Notes: generated by a model from the letters alone, not told the origin. 64,000 nt of DNA from an alpha proteobacterium SCGC AAA028-C07 (GCA_000419465.1 ATTB01000004.1:1-64000), one strand, 5' to 3'. Positions 54,165 through 62,162 are shown, numbered from the stretch's first letter. Program-made: numbers and translations.

Positions 54165-54687
54165 AGCTAAAGCGTTTACTCTTATAGAACTTTTAGTTGT
54201 TGTAGCTATTATTGGAATATTAGCTGCAGTTGGAGTTGTTGCTTATAATGGGTATACGGAATCAGCTAAAAAAAAAGTTACTATAGCTAATCACTCAATA
54301 ATTTATAGAACTATGCTTAATGAAATTAAAAAATGTGAAATTAATGGCTCAGGAGGATTATTAAACTTAAATGGAACAAATTTACTTCAATGTTCAGATA
54401 TTTTGTCATCAACTAATAATTATGGAAAAGTAACAACTGCGATGAGCACATACTTTAGATCTGCAATTAAAAATTCCTATAACTCCAAAATTCCATCAAC
54501 TTTTTATGGAAGATATCAAGGCTCATGCGTTGCAAGCGGTAGTCAACCGTCTACTTGGGAAGGTTTAAATGAACAAGGAGTTCATCATGTTGCAATGGGA
54601 TGGGAAAGTAATAGAATAATACTTTACATTGATTCATGCATTGAGGCTTCCGGCTCAGCTGAAACTAAAATATACTATGTGAAATGA
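54154..54687 (+). CDS. Type IV pilin-like protein (array 2, pilin 8)
   Basis: 177 aa. Leader MKDKAKA (Ala at -1), mature FTLIELLVVVAIIGILAAVGVVAYNGYT. Head marks are EIKKCE, LQCSD, IKNSYNS (a KNPY variant), GSCVASG and DSCIEAS. Overlaps the preceding DER-type pilin by 11 bases. Last full pilin of array 2; a short ORF overlaps its stop. Confidence 0.87.
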   Translation: MKDKAKAFTLIELLVVVAIIGILAAVGVVAYNGYTESAKKKVTIANHSIIYRTMLNEIKKCEINGSGGLLNLNGTNLLQCSDILSSTNNYGKVTTAMSTYFRSAIKNSYNSKIPSTFYGRYQGSCVASGSQPSTWEGLNEQGVHHVAMGWESNRIILYIDSCIEASGSAETKIYYVK

Positions 54688-54800
54688 CAAAAATTCAATT
54701 TTTTACTCCTGACTTTGAAGCTGTGTATGAGAAGGGTGTTTTGTTTGTTAAATATTGTTACTACGGACTAATTCAAATTGTCAGCACTATTAATTTTTAA
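54684..54800 (+). CDS. 38-aa ORF coupled to the last pilin gene
   Basis: Too short for the ORF track. ATG 54684 overlaps the preceding TGA (ATGA) as in many genes of this cluster and encodes MTKIQFFTPDFEAVYEKG, followed by a mildly hydrophobic tail with one Cys. No prepilin motif. It could be a small gene or a chance frame. Confidence 0.28.
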   Translation: MTKIQFFTPDFEAVYEKGVLFVKYCYYGLIQIVSTINF

Positions 54801-54850
54801 TTATTAAAAATTATACTTGAAAATATTTAGTCCATTCCTATTTATTTTAT

Positions 54851-55261
54851 ATGGTTTCAGATAAAAATGAATATTCAGGGTGGGCTGGGGTTAAGAAATT
54901 AGCCAAGGAACTAGATTATAGTTGGTTTGATGTTTGCGAGATCATATGGAAAACTAAATATCATAAACAACCATCACTAAAAGAATTACTATTATTTTCA
55001 GTCATTAGAAAAAATTTAATTCAAATTGAAAAAAACAAGCAAGTCGTAGACCTTTCTGGAAATCCGGTTGCTCGAAAAGAAGGCGAGGAAGATATTCATT
55101 ACGCTATTCGAACAGATTTAGATTATTTTAAACAATATTACGATATCAAGAAAAAATGGAGCAAGGATCCTAATTTCTACAAATCTTTAAGACAAAAATA
55201 TAAACTTTTATACAAAAGATTTGCGAAAGAGATCAATAGTAATGCGGTTATAATAGGTTGA
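54851..55261 (+). CDS. Hypothetical charged protein
   Basis: 136 aa, soluble, no signal peptide. A short N-terminal helical part (GWAGVKKLAKELDYSWFDVCEIIW) is followed by a long Lys/Tyr-rich region (DLDYFKQYYDIKKKWSKDPNFYKSLRQKY). No family recognised. It heads a set of three unknown genes between the pilin array and rmuC. Confidence 0.55.
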   Translation: MVSDKNEYSGWAGVKKLAKELDYSWFDVCEIIWKTKYHKQPSLKELLLFSVIRKNLIQIEKNKQVVDLSGNPVARKEGEEDIHYAIRTDLDYFKQYYDIKKKWSKDPNFYKSLRQKYKLLYKRFAKEINSNAVIIG

Positions 55262-55266
55262 TTGCA

Positions 55267-55278
55267 CAGATCGATCTG
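55267..55278. promoter_or_regulatory. Perfect 12-base palindrome upstream of the STGPKT-motif gene
   Basis: CAGATCGATCTG is a perfect palindrome just after the stop of the preceding gene and 65 bases before the ATG at 55343. GC-containing palindromes are rare in this sequence, so it could be an operator. A chance palindrome cannot be excluded. Confidence 0.3.
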
Positions 55279-55342
55279 GGCCAGTGAAAAATTTTTTTTT
55301 CTTTGTTATTTTATTCAAATAAAAAATAAAAAAGGAGAAAAA

Positions 55343-55915
55343 ATGTTAAAAGAAAAAGTTAATGGCACCTCTTTCAAAAGAGTTAATGCAAATAGAGAGA
55401 ATGCTAAAAAAAGTACAGGACCTAAAACTGCAAGTGGCAAATTTAGATCTTGTCGTAATGCATTAAAACACGGCCTTGATTCTAGAAAACATCTAATTAT
55501 TGGCGAAGATGTTAAAGAATTTCAGGAAATGAAAGAATCTTACATTAAAATGTTAGAGCCTTCTAATATTCTTGAAGTTGAAGAATGCATGCAGATTATT
55601 GCAATGAGTTGGAAGATTAGAAGATTTTCTGTTGTTGAAACAGGTCTTTATAATCAAGACATGATGCAACAATTAAAAAATAGTACCAATGAGATTTCTG
55701 CAATTTTACTAAAACGACCTGATTTCGAAAGTATTGCAAAGGAGCTTGATCAAGTTCCAGAACTGCAAGGTCTTGCATTTAGAAGGGATTGTAAGGAAGA
55801 AAATGCAAATATTAAACTGAATACGATGTATGTCAGATTAATAATTACTCGAAATAAATTTCTTGAGAATTATTTTGCAAGAAAAAATTGGAATAACAAT
55901 AAAAAAATACATTAA
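55343..55915 (+). CDS. Conserved hypothetical protein with N-terminal STGPKT...NALKHGL motif
   Basis: 190 aa from ATG 55343, chosen over the ORF-track start because a strong AAAGGAG lies just upstream. NRENAKKSTGPKTASGKFRS, followed by CRNALKHGLDS, is a well-known N-terminal motif of widespread bacterial proteins of unknown function. The family is often multi-copy in large environmental genomes, sometimes labelled transposase-like without evidence. The rest is helical. It is likely cotranscribed with the following gene. It may have arrived by transfer; function unknown. Confidence 0.65.
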   Translation: MLKEKVNGTSFKRVNANRENAKKSTGPKTASGKFRSCRNALKHGLDSRKHLIIGEDVKEFQEMKESYIKMLEPSNILEVEECMQIIAMSWKIRRFSVVETGLYNQDMMQQLKNSTNEISAILLKRPDFESIAKELDQVPELQGLAFRRDCKEENANIKLNTMYVRLIITRNKFLENYFARKNWNNNKKIH

Positions 55916-55924
55916 GGAGGATTT

Positions 55925-56389
55925 GTGAAAAAATTATATTTTAGTGAAAGAGAAAAAAGACTTTCTAGTTCATTCTCTAAAAAGAATGACTATTACAAAG
56001 ACTGTTATTTAGGCGAAACGAAGCCAATATTAGATCGTAAAATCAAAGACTTAGAAAAAAAGATGATTGATGATTGTAAGGTTCAATTAAAAGCTTCAAA
56101 AAATAAAACAGAACAAGAATGGCTTAAAAACTTCATTATTACCTTTGAAGAACCTAATCATGTTGTTGAAAAGGAAATGGTTCCTGAAGTTAATAAAGTA
56201 GTTGAAGAAAAATTTGTTAAAAAGGTTGAAGTGAAGAAAAAAGAACCTTTTGTCTTTAAAACAGAGCGTCCTAGGATTAATACCAGTCGATATGTGTATT
56301 GGTGTAATCCTTATGAACCGATTAACAGAGGTAAACTTGGAAGTACGCAGAGTTGGAGAAAAGAGAAAAAATTTCCAGTTTATTATTGA
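55925..56389 (+). CDS. Hypothetical Lys-rich protein
   Basis: 154 aa starting at GTG, with the strong site AAGGAGG eight bases upstream, so the start is well supported. Highly charged and helical (FSEREKRLSSSFSKKNDYYK, then VEEKFVKKVEVKKKEPFVFK), with a Tyr/Trp-containing C-terminus (RYVYWCNPYEPINRGK). No family recognised. It follows the STGPKT-motif gene by 9 bases. Confidence 0.55.
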   Translation: MKKLYFSEREKRLSSSFSKKNDYYKDCYLGETKPILDRKIKDLEKKMIDDCKVQLKASKNKTEQEWLKNFIITFEEPNHVVEKEMVPEVNKVVEEKFVKKVEVKKKEPFVFKTERPRINTSRYVYWCNPYEPINRGKLGSTQSWRKEKKFPVYY

Positions 56390-56502
56390 GGAAATTTAAG
56401 AATCACATTAGAGTGATACTTACTAATAAGGCGAACTTTGTAATGGGAAGCTGCATTTAGTGAGTGTCCTCTGTCTCTCTTTATCATTTTCCCTTAATTT
56501 TT

Positions 56503-57396
56503 ATGACTGAAATAGTAATTATTATTACCTGTGCCGTTGTTGTTGCATTTATTGCTTATAATTTTTTTAAAGGCAAAAGTGGTGGTGACAATAATTTATT
56601 AAGTTCACAGCTTGCAGATTTAATTGTTAGGTTTTCTAAAGTTGAGGAGGCGACAAAGAATATTTCAAGTACACAAGCTTCAATTGATAATACCTTTAAA
56701 AGTTTTGAAGGGATGTTGAATGATAGGCAAGAGCGAGGTGCTTTTTCTGAGACGGAACTTGAAAAATTATTAAAAGATAGACTTCCTTCACAGTATTTAA
56801 AATTTCAACACACTTTAAGTAATAACAAGCGAGTGGATTGCTTAATTGATTTAGGTGAAAATTCGCAAAAGATTGGAATCGATTCAAAGTTTGTTTTGGA
56901 TAATTATAAATATCTTCGCTCCGCTAAAACTGATGAAGAGATTAAGAAATATAAGAAATTATTCGAAGATGATGTTGTTAATAACATTAAGAAGATCTCA
57001 AGCGATTACATAATTAGTGGCGAAACCACACCTCATGCCATTATGTTCATAAGATCAGAGGCAGTTTACCGTGAGATTAGTGAAAGTAATTTAATAAGTA
57101 AGGGCTTAGAGAAAAATGTTCTTATTGTTTCTCCAAGTTTACTTTGGGGATTACTAAATACTCTTCGCATGTTTTTAAAAGATTCTGAGATGAGTAAAAA
57201 AGCCCAAGTCGTTATTAAAGAAATTGGAATTATAGGCAAAGATATTGGTCGTTTAGCAGAGAGAGTCGCCGATGTTGAGAATAGATTTAATCAAGTATCA
57301 CAACAGTTTAGAGGCATTAAAGTTTCTGCAGATAAAATTCAAAGCAGAGCTGAAAAGATTCAGGAATTAGAATCTAAGGATGAGATTACTAAATGA
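56503..57396 (+). CDS. rmuC: DNA recombination protein RmuC
   Basis: 297 aa from ATG 56503 (the ORF track starts 13 codons earlier without a good ribosome site). An N-terminal membrane helix (IVIIITCAVVVAFIAYNFF), a coiled coil, and then the RmuC nuclease-like domain (VDCLIDLGENSQKIGIDSKF, HAIMFIRSEAVYREI, VLIVSPSLLWGLLNTLRMFL) are visible. RmuC limits inversions and has been linked to defence against foreign DNA; its enzymology is not settled. It overlaps the exonuclease gene by 4 bases. Confidence 0.9.
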   Translation: MTEIVIIITCAVVVAFIAYNFFKGKSGGDNNLLSSQLADLIVRFSKVEEATKNISSTQASIDNTFKSFEGMLNDRQERGAFSETELEKLLKDRLPSQYLKFQHTLSNNKRVDCLIDLGENSQKIGIDSKFVLDNYKYLRSAKTDEEIKKYKKLFEDDVVNNIKKISSDYIISGETTPHAIMFIRSEAVYREISESNLISKGLEKNVLIVSPSLLWGLLNTLRMFLKDSEMSKKAQVVIKEIGIIGKDIGRLAERVADVENRFNQVSQQFRGIKVSADKIQSRAEKIQELESKDEITK

Positions 57397-58817
57397 ACTA
57401 CGTATTCTACGATTTTGAAACTTCTGGAAGATCAAGTTCTTGGGATCAGATTATTGAAGTAGGTGCTGTATTAGTTAATGATGATTTTCAAGTTTTAGCA
57501 GATCCACTCAATATTAGATGTTCATTAAAGCCAGGTCTTGTACCAGAGCCTTATGCATTAATTGTAAATAATACGACACCACAAATTCTTAGAAAAACAA
57601 ATTTATCTCATTACGGGATGCTGTCACAAATGGTTGAGCAATTTAATAAATGGTCGCCTGCAGTATTTGTTGGATATAATTCCATTTCATTTGACGAAGA
57701 ATTTCTTCGCAAAAGTTTATTTAAAACTTTAAATGAACCTTATCTAACTCAGTATTCTGGAAATAAACGTGGTGACATTTTAGGTTTAATTAGAACCGCA
57801 CATTTGTATTACCCTGATTGCATCAAAACCCCAATGAGTGACAAAGGGAATGCAGTATTTAAATTATCTGAGCTTACGGAGATGAATGGAATTAAACATG
57901 ATAACGCACACAGCGCCTTATCAGATGTAATGGCAACTATTGGTATTGCACAAATTATAAAAGATAAAGCTCCATCTGTTTGGAAGGCAAGTTTGATGAC
58001 AACCTCAAAAACCGAAGTGAATGCTATTGTTGAAAAAGAGAAAATATTTTGTGTAAATGAATATTTCTATGGTAAGGCTCGTCCCTTTGCTGTCACATTT
58101 GTTTGCTTTCATCCAAAATATAACTGGCCACAATGTTTTGATTTAAAAAGTGATCCAAGTACTTATTTAAAAATGCCCTACACTCAGTTGAAGGAAGAAT
58201 TAAAAAAGAGTCCAAAAGTTATTCGTAGCATTAAGAATAATAAACATCCTGTGATTATGAGTCCAAATTATGCAATAAACTTTGAAGGATACAAACAACT
58301 TGGTGCTGATAAATTATTAGAGCGAGCAAATATGATTCAATCTAATAAAGAATTTAAAGATAAAGTTACTAAAATTTTAAGTGAAGAAGCAGATGATAAA
58401 GAAGCTTTAGATTCACAAGTTGGTGTTATGGCGGAGGAATCTATTTATGCTGGAGGATTTGCAAAACCAGAAGATCAAAAGATGATGGTGGATTTTCATA
58501 AATCTGATTGGAAAAGTAAACTTGGACTGAGCGAAAAATTTAAAGATGAAAGATTTTCATACTTTGCAAAAAGGTTAATTTATGAGGAAAACCCTGAAGT
58601 TTTAGGCAAAGACGAGTATAAAAAAATACATCGTGCAATAGCAGGACAAATTTTAAGTACTAACGATGAGAAGTGGAACACAGTTCCTAAAGCATTTAAG
58701 GATATTGATGATTTGCGAGTTAAATATGATGAACTTAAGGATGAAAAAACTTTAGGTATGCTTAATGATTTAAGTGAATATATCGAGGAAATTCAAACAA
58801 AATATGAGAGTGCTTAG
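57393..58817 (+). CDS. sbcB: Exodeoxyribonuclease I
   Basis: 3'-5' single-strand DNA exonuclease, 474 aa, near the usual 475. The DEDDh active site begins YDFETSGRSSSWDQIIEVGA (Asp7, Glu9); VGYNSISFDEEFLRKSLF and AHSALSDVMATIGIA supply the other acidic residues and His. The SH3-like and C-terminal helical domains follow (YFAKRLIYEENPEVL). Coupled to rmuC (ATGA), a pairing that fits shared DNA repair roles. Confidence 0.93.
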   Translation: MNYVFYDFETSGRSSSWDQIIEVGAVLVNDDFQVLADPLNIRCSLKPGLVPEPYALIVNNTTPQILRKTNLSHYGMLSQMVEQFNKWSPAVFVGYNSISFDEEFLRKSLFKTLNEPYLTQYSGNKRGDILGLIRTAHLYYPDCIKTPMSDKGNAVFKLSELTEMNGIKHDNAHSALSDVMATIGIAQIIKDKAPSVWKASLMTTSKTEVNAIVEKEKIFCVNEYFYGKARPFAVTFVCFHPKYNWPQCFDLKSDPSTYLKMPYTQLKEELKKSPKVIRSIKNNKHPVIMSPNYAINFEGYKQLGADKLLERANMIQSNKEFKDKVTKILSEEADDKEALDSQVGVMAEESIYAGGFAKPEDQKMMVDFHKSDWKSKLGLSEKFKDERFSYFAKRLIYEENPEVLGKDEYKKIHRAIAGQILSTNDEKWNTVPKAFKDIDDLRVKYDELKDEKTLGMLNDLSEYIEEIQTKYESA

Positions 58818-58872
58818 TTGACAATTTATTAATGATTACTATTCTTAAATTATAACAACCTTTAGAGATTCT

Positions 58873-59193
58873 ATGGCAACAATTAAAACAACAGATGAAA
58901 GTTTTGACCAAGTCGTTTTAAAAAGCGACAAACCTTTTGTACAACGTTTTACAGCAGAGTGGTGTGGACCATGTAAAATGATAGCTCCTTTGCTTGAAGA
59001 GTTATCAGATGAGTTGAAAGATAAAGTTTTATTTGGGAGTCATAACATTGATGATGAACCAAATACTCCAACAAAATTTGGAGTACGCGGTATCCCGACT
59101 ATGTTGTTGTTTAAAGGTGGTAAGGTAGTGGACACTAAAGTTGGTGCATCTTCAAAGCAACAAATCAAAGATTGGATTTTATCTAAGATCTAA
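58873..59193 (+). CDS. trxA: Thioredoxin
   Basis: 106 aa cytoplasmic thioredoxin with the active site EWCGPCKMIAP (Cys31, Cys34) and the cis-Pro segment RGIPTMLLFKGGK. Asp is replaced by Gln in the early VQRFTAEW stretch (usual VDFWAEW). Single gene after sbcB; its last 4 bases overlap the convergent folC stop. Confidence 0.95.
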   Translation: MATIKTTDESFDQVVLKSDKPFVQRFTAEWCGPCKMIAPLLEELSDELKDKVLFGSHNIDDEPNTPTKFGVRGIPTMLLFKGGKVVDTKVGASSKQQIKDWILSKI

Positions 59194-60479
59194 TTAAGAT
59201 TTAAAACTTCACCCATTAAATACAGCGATCCTGTAATGATGATGATTGCATTAGGATCTTCATTTGCAATTTCATGAAGCGCTTCCGTTATTCCTTTTGA
59301 GGTATTTGCTTTAATACCAAATTCATTTGCAACCTTTGCTAAAACTTTTGGATCTTGAGAATTATCCTGATTTGGAATTGATATTGTTTTAAGTGCAGTG
59401 ATAGTGGATGAGAAATGTTTTAGAAAAACTTTTGGATCTTTTGTATTTAACATTCCAAGTATCATATAAATCTTTTTATTTTTTAAAGTTTCAAGAAATT
59501 TATTAACTGCATCTGCTGCAGCCTCATTGTGAGCGCCATCGAGGTAAAGTTGATTATTTGGATTAATATATTCTAATAATTTTCCTTTTGTGATCTTTTC
59601 TAGCCTTGCTCTATGCTTTGTATTTTTTAATGCTTGATTTACTTTTTTTGCATCTAGTTTCTTTAGTATTTTTTGCGCTGCTGCAATTGCAGTTCCAGCA
59701 TTAATGAGTTGATGATCACCTTGTAAACTTGGTAAATCTAAATCAAATAGAGATTGATCATCTTGATAAATAAATCTGCCATTTTCTTTACTTACCTGAA
59801 AATCTTCACCAAAAATAAATCTTGGAGAACTATTCTTTTCTGTTTCTTTATCGATTTGTTTTAAAACTTGAGATGATTGTTTTGCAATTATTATCTGCGT
59901 GTCTTGCTTTAATATTCCACATTTTTCTGCTGTAATTTTCTCTAAGGTATCACCTAAAAATTCCATATGATCATAACTTATTGGAGTTATGATTTGTGCA
60001 ATAGGATCGTTAATAACTGCTGTGGTATCTAATCGTCCACCAAGTCCACATTCTAATATTGTGTAATCTGCAGGCTGTTTTTGAAATGCAAGGTATGTTG
60101 CAGACGTTGTTGCCTCAAAAAAGGTTAAAGATAAGTTATTTTTTTGAATGTTTTCCATGGTCTGTTTTAAGACTTCATTGAGTAATTCATCGCTAATTTC
60201 TTTATCTTTTAAGATGATCCGTTCATTAAATCTTTGCAGATGTGGAGAGACATACATGTTCACAGACTTTCCATGATGTTCAAGAATAGATTTTAAGAAT
60301 GCACAAGTTGAGCCTTTGCCTTTGGTGCCAACACAATTGATAACGTTTTTTAATTTATCTTGTGGGTTGTTAAGTTTTTGAAGAAGAATTTTTATTCTAT
60401 CTAAAGATAGATCTATTTTTTTAGGATGTAGGCTGAGTAATTGATCCAAGAGGACTTTGTTGCTGTTCACTGACGGCAT
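59190..60479 (-). CDS. folC: Bifunctional folylpolyglutamate / dihydrofolate synthase
   Basis: Adds glutamate to dihydropteroate and to reduced folates, 429 aa. ATP-binding loop NCVGTKGKGSTCAFL near residue 45, then VSPHLQRFNERI, ECGLGGRLDTTAVI and YLDGAHNEAAADAV. The ORF start overlaps accD by 59 bases; an internal TTG before DQLLSLHPKK would shorten this. Supplies polyglutamylated folates for the C1 pathway of fhs. Last gene of trpB'-trpA-accD-folC. Confidence 0.94.
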   Translation of the reverse strand: MPSVNSNKVLLDQLLSLHPKKIDLSLDRIKILLQKLNNPQDKLKNVINCVGTKGKGSTCAFLKSILEHHGKSVNMYVSPHLQRFNERIILKDKEISDELLNEVLKQTMENIQKNNLSLTFFEATTSATYLAFQKQPADYTILECGLGGRLDTTAVINDPIAQIITPISYDHMEFLGDTLEKITAEKCGILKQDTQIIIAKQSSQVLKQIDKETEKNSSPRFIFGEDFQVSKENGRFIYQDDQSLFDLDLPSLQGDHQLINAGTAIAAAQKILKKLDAKKVNQALKNTKHRARLEKITKGKLLEYINPNNQLYLDGAHNEAAADAVNKFLETLKNKKIYMILGMLNTKDPKVFLKHFSSTITALKTISIPNQDNSQDPKVLAKVANEFGIKANTSKGITEALHEIANEDPNAIIIITGSLYLMGEVLNLN

Positions 60480-61362
60480 TTATTTCACTGTTGAAGTACT
60501 TATTTTTATTAGTAAGTTGCGATATTAAAGTACTTATGACTTTTGGTAAATCTTTTCTTTGAACAACCAAATCTATCTGGCCTTTCTCTTGTAAATATTC
60601 TGCTGTTTGAAATTCTGGTGGAAGTTCTTCTCTAACCGTCTCTTTAATAACTCTAGCACCCGCAAACGCAATTAGTGCTTTTGGTTCTGCAATGTTAATA
60701 TCTCCAAGAAGTGCTATAGATGCTGTAGTTCCACCAGTTGTCGGATCAAGACAAACTGAAATGAATGGAAGTTTTTCTTGTTTTAATGAATTGATAGCCA
60801 CAATCATTCTTGGCATTTGCATTAATGAAAAGTTAGATTCTTGCATTCTCATTCCACCACTTGTTGAAAAGAAAACGTAGGCAAGTTTATTAGCATAAGC
60901 AAATTCAGCTCCTGCAACAAAAGCTTCACCTGCAGCGCGTCCTACAGATCCGCCCATAAAATTAAAATTCATTGCACCTGCAACTAGATAAACGTTATTT
61001 ACTTTGCCCGTTGCAAGCACTACCGAGTCATGTTGACCAGTATCTTCTCGAGCTTGTTTCAATCTCGTTCCATAACTTTTTGAATCTGTAAAAAGAAGTG
61101 GATCATCGATTGCTGGAAGCATTGGAGATATTTCTTGGTATTGTCCTTCATCAAATAAAATTTGAAATCTTTCTTTAGGTTCGATGCGATGATGTTTGTT
61201 ACATTTATTACAAACAAATAAATTTTCTTTTAAATCTTGTTTGTAAAGAACTGCACCACAAGAACAATTTTCCCACAATTTTCCTTCAGGGCCAATCTTT
61301 ACACGGAATAGATTTTTAATTTTTGGTTTAATCCGTTTAAATTTATCTGTAATCCAGTTCAT
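60421..61362 (-). CDS. accD: Acetyl-CoA carboxylase carboxyltransferase subunit beta
   Basis: First committed step of fatty acid synthesis, 313 aa. The N-terminal zinc ribbon reads ENCSCGAVLY and FVCNKCNKHH (Cys33, 35, 51, 54); the first pair is C-x-C rather than the usual C-x2-C. The crotonase-like domain follows with YVFFSTSGGMRMQESNFSL and DPTTGGTTASIALLGD. It overlaps trpA by 4 bases. The trpA-accD-folC order is common in proteobacteria. Confidence 0.95.
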   Translation of the reverse strand: MNWITDKFKRIKPKIKNLFRVKIGPEGKLWENCSCGAVLYKQDLKENLFVCNKCNKHHRIEPKERFQILFDEGQYQEISPMLPAIDDPLLFTDSKSYGTRLKQAREDTGQHDSVVLATGKVNNVYLVAGAMNFNFMGGSVGRAAGEAFVAGAEFAYANKLAYVFFSTSGGMRMQESNFSLMQMPRMIVAINSLKQEKLPFISVCLDPTTGGTTASIALLGDINIAEPKALIAFAGARVIKETVREELPPEFQTAEYLQEKGQIDLVVQRKDLPKVISTLISQLTNKNKYFNSEINAVSEQQQSPLGSITQPTS

Positions 61363-62162
61363 TGTATTTTAGATCTTAGTGATTTTACTATTTTGTTGAG
61401 TGTTTTTACAGGGCTCTTCTTAGCCTTTAATGAGTCAGTAATTCCTTTACATAATTGACTACCCACCACTAAACCATCGGCCGCTCTTAAAGATTTAATA
61501 GTTTTTTCAGTTATACCAAAGCCAATAACGATGTTCTTATTTTTGTTAATTCTTTTTATTTTAAAGTAATTTTTTAATATTTTTTTTGAGCTTACTTTTA
61601 ATTTGCCACCTGTCGTTGACAACATAGAGATGTAATAAATCATATCATGCGAGTGTTTTACGATTTGCTTCATTCGCTCATCTGATGTTGTTGGAGCTAG
61701 TAGTTGGACAAAGTTGATGTGATGTTTTTTACATTTATCTGCAAATTCTTTATTTTCTGGAAAGGGTAGATCCACCACAATTAGCCCATCCACACCTATG
61801 TTTTTACACTTATTTAAGAATTTATTTTCACCATATTGGATGATCTGATTATAGTAACCCATCAGAATAGTCGGTTTTGCTGTGATAGTTTTTTTAAAAT
61901 TTTTAACGATTTCAAATACATCATTTAATTTTATTCCATTTTTTAAAGCACGGTATGAACTGTTTTGAATTTGTTTGCCATCTGCAACAGATGTGTTGTG
62001 CGGCATTCCAATTTCACAAATATCAACATATGGAGAAATTGATTTAAGAATATCTAAAGTCATTTTCTTGTTGTTATCGCCTGCAACAATGTAAGTAAGT
62101 AGAGCTGGTCTTTTTTCTAATTTACAATTTTCAAATGCGAGTGTGATGTTTTCGTTAATCAT
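61359..62162 (-). CDS. trpA: Tryptophan synthase alpha subunit
   Basis: Cleaves indole-3-glycerol phosphate to indole for TrpB. 267 aa from ATG 62162, which overlaps the trpB stop by 8 bases; the longer ORF-track form begins at TTG. Catalytic Glu and Asp are in ICEIGMPHNTSVADGKQIQ, though the usual FSDP between them reads HNTS. The phosphate-binding GFGITEKTIKSL and VVGSQLCKGI are present. Divergent but apparently intact. Its partner trpB is truncated upstream. Confidence 0.9.
   Translation of the reverse strand: MINENITLAFENCKLEKRPALLTYIVAGDNNKKMTLDILKSISPYVDICEIGMPHNTSVADGKQIQNSSYRALKNGIKLNDVFEIVKNFKKTITAKPTILMGYYNQIIQYGENKFLNKCKNIGVDGLIVVDLPFPENKEFADKCKKHHINFVQLLAPTTSDERMKQIVKHSHDMIYYISMLSTTGGKLKVSSKKILKNYFKIKRINKNKNIVIGFGITEKTIKSLRAADGLVVGSQLCKGITDSLKAKKSPVKTLNKIVKSLRSKIQ

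Noticed and set aside
38900-54300. Recurrent short repeats suggestive of CRISPR or dispersed repeats
   Set aside because: The recurrence comes from codons of the shared pilin helix. Spacing is gene-sized and there are no direct repeats with spacers and no cas genes.
38882-54687. Silent pilin (pilS-like) cassettes for antigenic variation
   Set aside because: Each array member has its own start codon, leader and full helix, and most are translationally coupled, so none looks like a silent 5'-truncated donor.
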